Part shown: piece after piece, positions 53,248 through 61,750 of the stretch
How the letters are laid out: each line of letters begins with the position of its first letter
How positions within the stretch are numbered: the stretch's first letter is position 1
Assembly: GCA_017416915.1 (NCBI GenBank)
Contig: JAFQAN010000010.1
Span: 1 to 62,636, forward strand
Source of the DNA: Alistipes sp.
GTDB taxonomy: Bacteria > Bacteroidota > Bacteroidia > Bacteroidales > Rikenellaceae
Direction: 5' to 3'
DNA: 62,636 bases
Notes under the pieces: model-generated
What the model was told of the DNA's origin: nothing
Databases searched by the model: none
What the model saw: only the letters and a program-made list of their open reading frames with translations
Made by a program: the position numbers and the translations under genes

Positions 53248-53694
53248 ATGTCGTACCCTAAACTGAGCTTCCCGCCCATCGAGCTACGCGCTCGACACAA
53301 TGCCAACGGTCGTACCGAGGTCTTCGACAAGATACGAGGGCGCTGGTTGGTGCTTACACCCGAGGAGTGGGTACGTCGCCACGTGGTAGGATATTTGCTC
53401 ACGGCGTGTGGCTTCACCGAGCAGCAAATCGTCGAGGAGTACCCTGTGAACATCAACGGCTTAGCACAGCGCGCCGACATTGTAGCCATAGGCAGCAACC
53501 AGCGTCCGTTGGTGGTTGTAGAGTGCAAAGAGCCGAGCGTGAAAATCGACCACGGCGTATTCAGTCAGGCGGTACGCTATAACTCCGTCTTGGGTTGCCG
53601 ATATGTCGTACTGACAAACGGCATAGAGACCTTCACGTGGCACTGCTCGTCGAAGGGCTATACGCCCATAGGCTTCTTCCCGCACTTCGAGTAG
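53248..53694 (+). CDS. Stand-alone HsdR N-terminal-type PD-(D/E)xK nuclease domain
   Basis: The 148-residue product (start at 53248; the frame opens at 53239) has the nuclease core RADIVAIGSNQRPLVVVECKEP: Asp77, then Glu92-x-Lys94. It also has VNINGLAQR and a following helix-strand QAVRYNSVLGCRYVVLTNG. This is the N-terminal domain of type I restriction subunit R without helicase, HsdM or HsdS. Such stand-alone proteins are common in Bacteroidota, and no restriction genes are near. A housekeeping repair role is possible. Confidence 0.85.
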   Translation: MSYPKLSFPPIELRARHNANGRTEVFDKIRGRWLVLTPEEWVRRHVVGYLLTACGFTEQQIVEEYPVNINGLAQRADIVAIGSNQRPLVVVECKEPSVKIDHGVFSQAVRYNSVLGCRYVVLTNGIETFTWHCSSKGYTPIGFFPHFE

Positions 53695-53855
53695 GTCGCC
53701 TAAGTAGTACAAATCTCTACAACAATCGATTATTGCAACCTATTTTCCACAAAGCGACAGGCTGTAAATCGAGGCATAAAATATTCTAAACAGTTCAAAT
53801 TAGCCTATTGGTCAAAAAAAATCATAAAATAGCACAATATTAACAAATAAATATA

Positions 53856-53863
53856 TATCTTTG
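53856..53863 (+). promoter_or_regulatory. -7 element of the second peptide-lipoprotein pair
   Basis: TATCTTTG. A transcript from near 53870 would have a leader of about 220 nt before the peptide ATG at 54089, including the G10 tract. The rest of 53695-54088 holds no convincing gene. Confidence 0.6.
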
Positions 53864-53935
53864 TGGGCAAATAAAGTAATATAGCGCATATATGTTTGAC
53901 TCTAAGCAATATACACCCAATTACCTTCACTATGA

Positions 53936-53945
53936 GGGGGGGGGG
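53936..53945 (+). repeat. G10 homopolymer tract in a leader
   Basis: Ten G in a row directly after an ATG-A (53932-53935). A short upstream frame starts at that ATG and its end depends on tract length: 31 codons with ten G, 32 with nine, about ten with eleven. A possible slippage site; could also be miscounted in sequencing. Confidence 0.6.
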
Positions 53946-54088
53946 ATTTTCGTGCTTTTATAGTCAAATTTTCTACCACAAACGCTTCACAAAAACATTT
54001 AAGACAATCATCAGGCATAGCTCATAGCTAAGCCCGATAAACTATTGTATTTAGCCAACGACAATAATCTAAAACAAACAATAACAAA

Positions 54089-54223
54089 ATGAAGACATCA
54101 ACTTTTTCTACAATGCACTACGAAGCGCCCTGCTTACTTACTGAGGAGGTGCTGATTGAAGCTGGCTACGGCGTATCGGGAGGACACGTCGGCGGCGACT
54201 CATCATTCGAGGAAGAGGACTAA
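54089..54223 (+). CDS. 44-residue peptide upstream of the fimbrillin/FISUMP lipoprotein
   Basis: ATG at 54089 with AACAAA before it, TAA at 54221-54223. The product starts MKTSTFSTMHYEAP, continues CLLTEEVLIEAGYGVSGG and ends in an acidic EEED. No signal peptide or membrane helix. The lipoprotein ATG follows 19 nt later. It has the same length and partly the same layout (Y-x-x-P, EAG-aromatic) as the peptide at 47401. One Cys is present. Confidence 0.65.
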   Translation: MKTSTFSTMHYEAPCLLTEEVLIEAGYGVSGGHVGGDSSFEEED

Positions 54224-54242
54224 CATTAACTTTTACGCAACA

Positions 54243-56438
54243 ATGAGACTTATCAAATATATTGGAGTTGTGGTAACGCTAGGCGTTATTGCAGCAGGCT
54301 GTATGACGGAATTTTCAGAGCCTATAACAGCTACACGCAACGGACGCGAAGTGATAGTTAGTGCCTCGCAAGAGCTTACTCGCGCCCACGTCAGCGAGGT
54401 GGACACCAGCGTAGGAACATCGTCATATCTTTGGGATGAGGGCGATGCTATTGGCGTATTTGTTAGCGGTCCGACCACCGAGACCAACGCTAAGTTTACA
54501 TCAGTATCGGGTGCCGATGTTGAAAAAGCAGCATTCAAAGGAACATTCCTCTCTGAGGAGGCCTCGGGTACACACACCTACTACGCCTACTCACCATATA
54601 ACGCATCGGCAGGCAGCAACTTAAACGCTCTTAGTGGCACACTTAGCGCTACACAGACACAGACCAGCACAAAGGGTACGCACATCGGCGCAAATATGCT
54701 CGAATTAGCCAAGACTGAGGCAGAGGGTAACAATGGTGCAGCACTCGAATTTAGAAATATGTTCGCGGTGCTCAACTTCAAGATTAAGTATCGCGCCAAA
54801 GGCGTTGATGGCGAAACCGAAGACCTTTCGAATGCCATAGTATCGAACGTACGTATTTTTGCTGCGGAAGATAGCGAATCTACGACGCCTCTCTACGGCA
54901 CAGATTTTTGTTTTGCGGGCGACTACACATTCGACCTCGAAAATCAGAGCGTAACGATGAATAGTGCCTCGTACAGTTGGGTTGTCGATTGTAAGCTAAC
55001 AGGCGACAACATTGTTACAAGTACAACCAACGATGGTGCTTTGGATGTATGGGTTGTGGTAAATCCCATAAACTTAGGCACAAACAAGCTCGTTGCGGAG
55101 ATTGTTACGGACAAGGGTACATTCCACACCACTCGCTCGATAAAGAGCAACAACGGTCAGCTGATGCCTAATACGGTATATGTACTTCCTGCAACCATCA
55201 AGACTCCCAAGGTTGTTCCTCAGGCATATCCTTTGTGGACCGAGGGCGAAGGTTTCTTTTCTACCCTATCACTTGACGGCACGGTGGCTAATGCAGACAG
55301 CGCAATAGAGCTTAAACCCGCAAACAGCTTTATGGTGCAACCAAATACGCTATACAAGTTCAATGCTAACATCCGCGGTCGTGGAGCTCAGGGTGTCGCA
55401 GCTATGGGCATAACCTCGGACGACATCATTGGTGACTACGCCATAAATGCGGATGGCTCGCTGACATCGGTACTGGGTAACGACAACTGGATATATTTCC
55501 AAACATCGACAGCAGGTAACGGCGTAATCTCCCTTTACTTTGGTAGCACCGCTATTTGGAGCTGGCACGTGTGGTCAGTAGAGGATACTCCCACCTCGAT
55601 ACAAGTTACCGACGATATTTATGTTCTCGACCGCAATTTAGGAGCTACGCTCGTAGCGCCGAGCAATACCAAAACAGGTAATTTCTATTACTACTCCGTA
55701 AAGGCTGCTGGACTCTACTATTGTTGGGGATACAACGTGCCGTTCCCGGGTATGCCATTCGGCAGCAGCTACAATGGCAGCCCTACAAAATCACAAGCAC
55801 TCCTCGACATATATTACTACAACGGCACAAGTACGGCACAAAATGTTACATCACGCTACAACGTGCCCGCAGCTGGTCTGTCAGCATCGTTAATGCAGCC
55901 ACATACCCCCGCTAACCTACGAAACAATAGCGAGATAAATGCTGCGACCGACAATTACAGCGCAATGTGGGGTTACAAGGACGGCTCGTACGAAAAGTCG
56001 GCATTCGACCCGTGCCCCTACGGCTACCGCGTACCATCGTCTGATGAGTTGGATGCAATGACCATAACCAGCGTTATCAACCGTTGTACACCCATCGTAT
56101 ATGGCGGGACAAACGCCACATATCTACCAAAGATGGGTATCGTTGGTCTTATGACCGATAACAACGTATGGCAAATTCAGAGCATTGGCTCAGGCTTCTA
56201 CTGGTCGGCAACTCCCGCAGAAGTATCGCAAAATGGCGGCTCGATAACTACCACAACATGGAATCAGGAGACAGGAGAGTTTGAGAGTAACTTCCAGAAC
56301 GAGTGTAACAACAGCCGTGCAATGTCACACTACTATCAGGGCGGAACGACCCACTTTGCCTTCGCAATCTCTCGCTTCCAAGGCGCCCCTGTACGCTGCG
56401 TGAAGTATGATGCAGAGAGCGGCTCAGCAACTAAATAA
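54243..56438 (+). CDS. Fimbrillin-family lipoprotein with C-terminal FISUMP domain
   Basis: The 731-residue product has lipobox IAAGC (Cys20). Residues about 25-325 are a fimbrillin/Mfa-like region (VSTS...YLWDEGDAIGVFVS, GTHTYYAYSPYNASAGS, LEFRNMFAVLNFKIKYRA). A beta domain follows. From about residue 455 comes a FISUMP-type domain (VLDRNLGATLVAP, FDPCPYGYRVPSSDELDAM, GFYWSATP, SRFQGAPVRCVK). It is probably a surface adhesin or minor tip component. The frame opens at 54156 inside the small gene, but the signal peptide fixes the start at 54243. Confidence 0.88.
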   Translation: MRLIKYIGVVVTLGVIAAGCMTEFSEPITATRNGREVIVSASQELTRAHVSEVDTSVGTSSYLWDEGDAIGVFVSGPTTETNAKFTSVSGADVEKAAFKGTFLSEEASGTHTYYAYSPYNASAGSNLNALSGTLSATQTQTSTKGTHIGANMLELAKTEAEGNNGAALEFRNMFAVLNFKIKYRAKGVDGETEDLSNAIVSNVRIFAAEDSESTTPLYGTDFCFAGDYTFDLENQSVTMNSASYSWVVDCKLTGDNIVTSTTNDGALDVWVVVNPINLGTNKLVAEIVTDKGTFHTTRSIKSNNGQLMPNTVYVLPATIKTPKVVPQAYPLWTEGEGFFSTLSLDGTVANADSAIELKPANSFMVQPNTLYKFNANIRGRGAQGVAAMGITSDDIIGDYAINADGSLTSVLGNDNWIYFQTSTAGNGVISLYFGSTAIWSWHVWSVEDTPTSIQVTDDIYVLDRNLGATLVAPSNTKTGNFYYYSVKAAGLYYCWGYNVPFPGMPFGSSYNGSPTKSQALLDIYYYNGTSTAQNVTSRYNVPAAGLSASLMQPHTPANLRNNSEINAATDNYSAMWGYKDGSYEKSAFDPCPYGYRVPSSDELDAMTITSVINRCTPIVYGGTNATYLPKMGIVGLMTDNNVWQIQSIGSGFYWSATPAEVSQNGGSITTTTWNQETGEFESNFQNECNNSRAMSHYYQGGTTHFAFAISRFQGAPVRCVKYDAESGSATK

Positions 56439-56460
56439 CCTGCACGATAGGCTTATATGG

Positions 56461-56490
56461 ATAACCTCGACTCGCAAGGGTCGAGGTTAT
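56461..56490 (+). terminator. Terminator of the fimbrillin/FISUMP gene
   Basis: ATAACCTCGAC (56461-56471) pairs with GTCGAGGTTAT (56480-56490), followed by TTG. Confidence 0.75.
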
Positions 56491-56645
56491 TTGTGCCGAT
56501 ACACGAGAACCACAAAGACACAAACCGTAACTAAAACCCCATACATCTACCGCAAATAGGTGGGTTCGAGGAGCGCAAAAATGGCACAAAAGCGAGAAAA
56601 AGGAGAGCTTCATTGCAGTTTATGCGTTTTTTTACCACTCTTTAT

Positions 56646-56675
56646 TTGTCATCTTCATTTTAGTTTGTAACTTTG
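56646..56675 (+). promoter_or_regulatory. panC-panD promoter
   Basis: TTG at 56646-56648, 19-nt gap, TAACTTTG at 56668-56675, 22 nt before the panC ATG. Confidence 0.7.
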
Positions 56676-56697
56676 CCGCATCATTTTTTCTAAGACA

Positions 56698-57534
56698 ATG
56701 AAAGTTGTAAACAGAGTAGCTGACCTTAACGCAGCATTGGCATCTTGCCCCCGTGAGGGCGTAGGCTTCGTACCTACGATGGGAGCGTTGCACGCAGGAC
56801 ACCGCTCATTAGTTGAGCGCGCCCGCAGAGAGAACGAGACGGTCGTTGTGAGCGTCTTCGTAAACCCCACACAGTTTAACGACAAGAACGACCTTAAAAA
56901 CTACCCCCGCACACCCGAAGCCGACTGCAAGGTATTGGAGGCAGCAGGCGCCGACATAGTATTTATGCCCTCGGTAGAGGATATATACCCCGAGCCTGAC
57001 TCTCGTCTCTTCGACTTCGGTCTTATCGACAAGGTGATGGAGGGTGCTACACGCCCCGGACACTTCAACGGCGTAGCTCAGGTGGTAAGCCGTCTGTTCG
57101 ACCTTGTGAAGCCACGTCGAGCATACTTCGGCGAGAAGGACTTTCAGCAGATTGCCGTGATTAAGGCGATGGTCAAGCAGCTGAGCTTGGATGTCGAGAT
57201 TGTCGAGTGCGCCATCGTGCGTGGCGAGGATGGCTTGGCACTATCGTCGCGTAACGAGCTGCTGAGCGCAGAACACCGCAAGGCAGCACCGCACATCTAC
57301 GCTACGATAAGCCGTGCTCAGGAGCTTATGCAGACGATGACACCCGCGGAGCTTACTCGCTGGATGGTAGAGAATATCGACGCCAACCCGCTGCTCAAAA
57401 CCATCTACTTCGAGGCGGTGGATGCGCTCACTATGCAGCGTGTCGAGAGGTGGAGCGACGCCGAGCGTATTCAGGGGTGCTGCGCCGTGCAGGCGGGAGA
57501 GATACGCCTTATCGACAACATACGTATCAAATAA
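56698..57534 (+). CDS. panC: Pantothenate synthetase
   Basis: Joins pantoate and beta-alanine with ATP to give pantothenate. The 278-residue product has the adenylate-site motif [10 protein letters not shown] (26-35), [37 protein letters not shown] and the KMSKS-like [11 protein letters not shown]. Length is normal. panD follows after 17 nt, so the operon makes both beta-alanine and pantothenate. Confidence 0.97.
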   Translation: MKVVNRVADLNAALASCPREGVGFVPTMGALHAGHRSLVERARRENETVVVSVFVNPTQFNDKNDLKNYPRTPEADCKVLEAAGADIVFMPSVEDIYPEPDSRLFDFGLIDKVMEGATRPGHFNGVAQVVSRLFDLVKPRRAYFGEKDFQQIAVIKAMVKQLSLDVEIVECAIVRGEDGLALSSRNELLSAEHRKAAPHIYATISRAQELMQTMTPAELTRWMVENIDANPLLKTIYFEAVDALTMQRVERWSDAERIQGCCAVQAGEIRLIDNIRIK

Positions 57535-57551
57535 GCGACAATACCCAAACT

Positions 57552-57902
57552 ATGTATATCGAGAGACTTAAATCGAAGATTCACCGCGTGAAGGTTACCG
57601 AGGCAAACCTAAACTACGTGGGTAGCATCACCATCGACGAAGATTTGATGGATGCCGCAGGACTTATCGAGGGCGAGAAGGTGCAAATCGTCAATAACAA
57701 CAATGGCGAGCGCATCGAGACCTACGTGATAAAGGGAGAGCGTGGCTCAGGCTGCATCTGTCTAAATGGAGCAGCTGCGCGCAAGACCGCCGTGGGCGAC
57801 ATCCTAATAATTATGGGCTACGGCTTTATGGACTTCGAGGAGGCTAAGAGCTTCCAGCCCAAGGTCATCTTCCCCGACGAGCATACAAACCGCCTACTCT
57901 AA
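57552..57902 (+). CDS. panD: Aspartate 1-decarboxylase
   Basis: Pyruvoyl enzyme that makes beta-alanine from aspartate. The 116-residue product has the self-cleavage site Gly24-Ser25 in NYVGSITID, plus [15 protein letters not shown] and [16 protein letters not shown]. The frame opens upstream at 57450 inside panC, but [18 protein letters not shown] is the family N terminus. Confidence 0.97.
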   Translation: MYIERLKSKIHRVKVTEANLNYVGSITIDEDLMDAAGLIEGEKVQIVNNNNGERIETYVIKGERGSGCICLNGAAARKTAVGDILIIMGYGFMDFEEAKSFQPKVIFPDEHTNRLL

Positions 57903-57913
57903 CAGGTGCGAAA

Positions 57914-57943
57914 GGAGCAGAGAGCAGAGAGCAGAGAGCAGGG
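57914..57943 (+). repeat. Tandem GAGAGCA-type repeat
   Basis: About four copies of an 8-bp unit (AGAGCAG with an extra purine) in a purine-rich stretch after panD. No function visible. Confidence 0.6.
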
Positions 57944-58022
57944 AGAGTGCGGATGAAGGAGAAGGAGCGAAAGCAGACGCAGACGCAAGCAAAATGGGGC
58001 GATTAACGACCCCGAAGATAGG

Positions 58023-58065
58023 AGATTTAAGGCTGTGCCGAGTAACATCGCACAGCCTTAAATCT
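58023..58065 (+). terminator. panC-panD terminator
   Basis: AGATTTAAGGCTGTGC (58023-58038) pairs with GCACAGCCTTAAATCT (58050-58065), a perfect 16-bp stem with a weak T-run. Confidence 0.7.
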
Positions 58066-58123
58066 TATCTATGGGAAGTGGAGCGCCATTGCCTCCCTTG
58101 GCAAATACCCCCATAAATAGGGG

Positions 58124-58154
58124 TTGTGCCATTGTGTGCGACGAGCTATCTTTG
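58124..58154 (+). promoter_or_regulatory. Promoter of the TonB-dependent receptor
   Basis: TTG at 58124-58126, 20-nt gap, TATCTTTG at 58147-58154. A CCCCC/GGGG hairpin lies just upstream (58108-58124). The likely GTG start is 4 nt past the -7 element. Confidence 0.65.
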
Positions 58155-58158
58155 CGAC

Positions 58159-60414
58159 GTGAAAACACTCTTAGCGACATTATCACTCCTTGCGGCAGAG
58201 CCAACACCCACCCCCGAGCCTGCCGATACGCTCTATCATATCGACAGAGTGGAGATTACCGCGTCGCTAAAAAATGAGCAACACCTCAACTCTGCCGTGT
58301 CGCTATCGTCGCTCACGATGCACCAGCTCGAACAGCGCGGCATAGGCTCAATAAAGGATATATCGCTCATAGCGCCCAACTTCTACCAGCCCGACTACGG
58401 GTCGAGCATAACATCCTCGATATATGTTCGCGGCTTCGGCTCACGCATCGACCAACCCGTCGTGGGCGTGGTCATCGACGACGTGCCGATGATGAACAAA
58501 AACAGCTACGACTTCGACTTCTACGACATACGTCGCGTGGAGCTGCTGCGCGGACCACAGGGGACACTCTACGGGCGTAACACCTCGGGGGGCGTGATGA
58601 ACATAACAACGCTATCGCCCCTCGCGTGGCAGGGCGTAAGAGCTATGGTAGAGTACTCGACAATGACGTCGGCACGCGCCTCAGCAGCCTACTATGCACG
58701 TCCCAAAGAGCATCTCGGCATCTCGTTTGCGGCGGGATACAACCACGAGGGCGGCTACTTCCGCAACACCTACACCGACAAGATGTGCGACCGCGGCAAC
58801 AGCCTATCGGCACGTCTTAGAGTGCAATGGTTGGGCGAAAATGGGTGGAGCATAGCCAACAGCCTCAGCGCAGGATATACCAACGAGGGCGGCTACGCCT
58901 ACCACCACTACATACCCCAAAGCGACAGCTGTGAGCCGATAGCCTACAACGACCCCTCGGGCTACGAGCGCTTAGTGATTAACGAGGGCTTCGTAGCAAA
59001 GTACGAGGGCGAAAAGGTGCGCCTCTCGTCGGTAACGAGCTACCAGCTCTTGGACGATAAGATGACCCTCGACCAAGACTTCACACCACGCTCGATGTTT
59101 ACCCTGCAACAGATGCAGACCGAACATACGCTGACCGAAGAGATTGTCATACGCAATGCCCTAACGGAGAATAGGTGGCAGTGGCTGTGCGGCGCCTTTG
59201 CCTTTGCCAAGTGGCTCGATATGTCATCGCCCGTAACATTCAAGCGCGACGGCATTGAGCAGCTAATACTCCATAACGCCAACAAGGGCATAACGTCGAG
59301 CGGCATATTTCCAGAAGGCTCCGCCATCGAGATTGACGCCAACGAGTTCCTCATTGCCAGCGACTTTCGCATACCCACCTACGGCATAGCTTTATATCAT
59401 CAGTCGAGTGTCGAACTCGGTCGTTGGCTGCTCAGCGCAGGGCTACGTCTCGACTTTGAGCATACGTCGATGCGCTACAACTCCAACGGCACGATACCCT
59501 ACCGCTTCAACTACACAATGAGCGAGTTTAAGCCCCTCTACACCGAGTTTAGCGGTCGCGAGAGGCAGTCGTTCTTCGAGCTGCTACCCAAGCTCGCGGC
59601 AGAGTACCGCACAGGCATCGGCACACTCTATGCTACAATCACTCGTGGCTACAAGGCGGGGGGTTACAACACACAGATATTCTCCGACATCTTGCAGGTA
59701 AAGATGATGGATAATATGATGAACGACCTCGGCATAAAGCTCAACAACAGCACCTCGACAAGCTACGACACCGCCTCGGCAACACGCTATAAGCCCGAGA
59801 AGAGCTGGAATTTCGAGGTTGGAACACACCTGCGCCCGACCACAGGTCTCAGCATCGACGCCACGCTCTACTGGATAGAGTGCTTCGACCAGCAGGTAAC
59901 CGTGCTTCCCGAGGGCAACAATACGGGACGTATGATGTCGAACGCCGCCCGCGCCCGTAGCTACGGTGTCGAACTGAGCGCCGAGTACCACTACAAGGGT
60001 CTGAGCGTCAAAGGCGACTATGGATATACAGACGCCCGTTTTCGCCGCTACGACGACGGCACGGCAGACTACTCGGGCAACAGACTACCCTACGCCCCAG
60101 CGCACACCCTCTCGCTCGTGGCGGCATACGCCTGGGCGATAGATAGCGGGCTACTACACGAGGTGGCTATCGCTGCCGACTGGCGCGGCGTGGGCGAGAT
60201 ATATTGGAACGAGGCGAACACCCTCCGTCAGGGCTTCTACTCGCTGCTGGGCGCACAGCTGACCCTACGTATGAGGTATGTGGATGTAACTCTGTGGGGA
60301 CGCAACCTGACAAATACCGACTACAACACCTTCTACTTTAAGTCCGTTGGCGAGGAGTTCTTTGCTAAGGGAGCGCCGTGGCACTGCGGCATAAGATTGA
60401 ATATTAATTTATAA
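58159..60414 (+). CDS. TonB-dependent outer membrane receptor
   Basis: The 751-residue product (GTG start at 58159) has a short signal peptide (KTLLATLSLLAAE), a plug domain (IGSIKDISLIAPNFYQPDYGSS, YVRGFGSRIDQPVVGVVIDD, VELLRGPQGTLYGRNTSGGVMNI) and a beta-barrel ending in an aromatic-rich strand and GIRLNINL. There is no N-terminal carboxypeptidase-like domain, so it is not a SusC; it resembles receptors for siderophores, cobalamin or small molecules. A GTG at 58126 in frame lies within the promoter, so the later GTG fits better. A calycin-like lipoprotein gene follows 13 nt later and may be its partner. Confidence 0.9.
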   Translation: MKTLLATLSLLAAEPTPTPEPADTLYHIDRVEITASLKNEQHLNSAVSLSSLTMHQLEQRGIGSIKDISLIAPNFYQPDYGSSITSSIYVRGFGSRIDQPVVGVVIDDVPMMNKNSYDFDFYDIRRVELLRGPQGTLYGRNTSGGVMNITTLSPLAWQGVRAMVEYSTMTSARASAAYYARPKEHLGISFAAGYNHEGGYFRNTYTDKMCDRGNSLSARLRVQWLGENGWSIANSLSAGYTNEGGYAYHHYIPQSDSCEPIAYNDPSGYERLVINEGFVAKYEGEKVRLSSVTSYQLLDDKMTLDQDFTPRSMFTLQQMQTEHTLTEEIVIRNALTENRWQWLCGAFAFAKWLDMSSPVTFKRDGIEQLILHNANKGITSSGIFPEGSAIEIDANEFLIASDFRIPTYGIALYHQSSVELGRWLLSAGLRLDFEHTSMRYNSNGTIPYRFNYTMSEFKPLYTEFSGRERQSFFELLPKLAAEYRTGIGTLYATITRGYKAGGYNTQIFSDILQVKMMDNMMNDLGIKLNNSTSTSYDTASATRYKPEKSWNFEVGTHLRPTTGLSIDATLYWIECFDQQVTVLPEGNNTGRMMSNAARARSYGVELSAEYHYKGLSVKGDYGYTDARFRRYDDGTADYSGNRLPYAPAHTLSLVAAYAWAIDSGLLHEVAIAADWRGVGEIYWNEANTLRQGFYSLLGAQLTLRMRYVDVTLWGRNLTNTDYNTFYFKSVGEEFFAKGAPWHCGIRLNINL

Positions 60415-60427
60415 ACAATAGAACGCT

Positions 60428-60898
60428 ATGAGATTGATTAAATTTATGTTGAGCGCACTCTGCGCCGTTACGCTCTTTGCATCGTGCGAGGAGCAGCAAG
60501 AGACACCCACGCCCACTCCCGACGAGCCTACTGCCGATAGCTCGGGGACATTCTCGGGTACGATGAACGTGGACCAGACCGACGGCACCTTCTTCACGCA
60601 GGAGGACTTGGCTGTAGAGTTCGAGGTTGTGGACGCTACAACGATGACTATCAAGATGAATCAGGCGCAGTTTGCAGCAGCAATGCCCCTCAAACTCGAT
60701 ATGACCATTGAGGGCGTAAGCTACACCCTTTCGGGCGATAAATATACGCTCACGGGCGACAACATCGTGCCTATTGCGATGAACGGACCATTCCCGCAGT
60801 ACACCATCACCGCACTTAGCGGCACTATCGACGATAAGAGTATGACACTTGCGTTCAACTGCGGCAAGTACCCCGTCGAGTACCACGGCACGAAGTAG
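60428..60898 (+). CDS. Calycin-like lipoprotein
   Basis: The 156-residue product has lipobox LFASC (Cys20), a TPTPTPDEPT linker and a single beta-rich domain (GTFSGTMNVDQTDG ... PLKLDMTIEGVSYTLSGDKYTLTGDNIVPIAMNG ... KSMTLAFNCGKYPVEYHG). It resembles the Bacteroidota calycin-like domain family. Its tight placement after a TonB-dependent receptor suggests a surface ligand-binding partner. The ligand is unknown. Confidence 0.75.
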   Translation: MRLIKFMLSALCAVTLFASCEEQQETPTPTPDEPTADSSGTFSGTMNVDQTDGTFFTQEDLAVEFEVVDATTMTIKMNQAQFAAAMPLKLDMTIEGVSYTLSGDKYTLTGDNIVPIAMNGPFPQYTITALSGTIDDKSMTLAFNCGKYPVEYHGTK

Positions 60899-61008
60899 GA
60901 TGCGCTCGGCGATGCGGCACACGCGGCAACTCGCGGCACGCTCGGCGATGAATTACACTCGACAGGGCAAAATTAGGTATAACGTCAGGAGTAACAGAAG
61001 ACCTTAAA

Positions 61009-61050
61009 CAGAGTTGGGAACGAACTACCGTCGCTCCCAACTCTGTTTTT
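61009..61050 (+). terminator. Terminator of the receptor-lipoprotein operon
   Basis: CAGAGTTGGGA (61009-61019) pairs with TCCCAACTCTG (61035-61045), then TTTTT. Confidence 0.85.
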
Positions 61051-61175
61051 GATAATAAAGCGTCTTCCACAGACTTTTCCAACTGACTTATTTTTGCTCC
61101 CACTGGAATTTACGACTGTGCTGTTTTCGGGCAGAGCCTTGGCGCGTGGGTAAGATATCAAATTCAACCTAACAA

Positions 61176-61207
61176 AAAAGGGAAGCTGATTTTCTCAACT
61201 TCCCTTT
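61176..61207 (-). terminator. Terminator behind the tRNA-end fragment
   Basis: On the minus strand AAAGGGAAG ... CTTCCCTTT with a 3' T-run, at the usual distance after a tRNA. Confidence 0.7.
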
Positions 61208-61211
61208 ACTG

Positions 61212-61230
61212 TGGTGCCACCAGGGATTGA
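61212..61230 (-). repeat. 3' end of a tRNA gene, probable attachment site
   Basis: Minus strand TCAATCCCTGGTGGCACCA. It reads as part of a T-loop (TCAATC), T-stem strand CCTGG, acceptor strand TGGCACC and discriminator A, followed by CA and then a terminator. No matching 5' tRNA part lies to the right; the similarity stops inside the T-loop, where tyrosine recombinases often cut. Confidence 0.6.
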
Positions 61231-61285
61231 TGTGTCCTTGTAAGCACTTGTATCTCAACGCTTTGCCTTTGGCTTATATAAAAAA

Positions 61286-61410
61286 GCCACGAGACTGGCA
61301 CGTTTAATCTACAATAGAATTCACCTTATTTCATAAACACGTTACGTGCACATGTGAATTTCAACGATGCAAAGATAAGCATAAATCGGCTTACACGCAA
61401 GTCTCGTGGC
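61286..61410. repeat. Inverted repeat enclosing a minus-strand -7 element
   Basis: GCCACGAGACT (61286-61296) and AGTCTCGTGGC (61400-61410), each next to an A- or T-run. Between them TATCTTTG reads on the minus strand (about 61376-61369), and no frame is present. It could be a small RNA unit with terminator-like ends, or recombinase arm sites. Confidence 0.5.
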
Positions 61411-61450
61411 GTTTTTATGAGTGTTATTATAGGTATTTTAACACTTCAAA

Positions 61451-61750
61451 CTACTCCTTGCCGAATACATCATAGAAATTCTCTTGCATTATCCGTTCTA
61501 CATCGGATTCTTTATACAAAATTCGTCCTCCTATGTGGTAATATGGCAGTATTCCATTCTTCCTATATTCGACCAGTGAACGCTTGTTTATTTTGAGAAA
61601 ATCTGCCAATTCCTTATCGGTTATCAGTTTTTCTCCGTTCAATGTAGGCTTGTAGTTTTCCTTGACTTTATCAAGGATAGCACTCATTTTAGAAAAGGCC
61701 GCTATAGCTCTTTTTGCACGATGAGTGTTAGTATGGGTATCATGATTCAT
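61451..61750 (-). CDS. Helix-turn-helix (excisionase-type) protein
   Basis: The 99-residue product has a central MerR/excisionase-like motif: LITDKELADFLKINKRSLVEYRKNGILPYYHIGGRILYKESDVERIM. This is the typical DNA-binding wing that recognises element ends. Third of three overlapping genes; the ATG overlaps the preceding gene by 11 bases. Confidence 0.82.
   Translation of the reverse strand: MNHDTHTNTHRAKRAIAAFSKMSAILDKVKENYKPTLNGEKLITDKELADFLKINKRSLVEYRKNGILPYYHIGGRILYKESDVERIMQENFYDVFGKE

Noticed and set aside
53248-53694. Remnant of a type I restriction-modification system
   Set aside because: The nuclease domain is complete and intact, no hsdM or hsdS fragments flank it, and it has its own promoter.
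57450-57551. N-terminal extension of panD
   Set aside because: The extension overlaps panC and does not resemble the family, whose first residues match the ATG at 57552.
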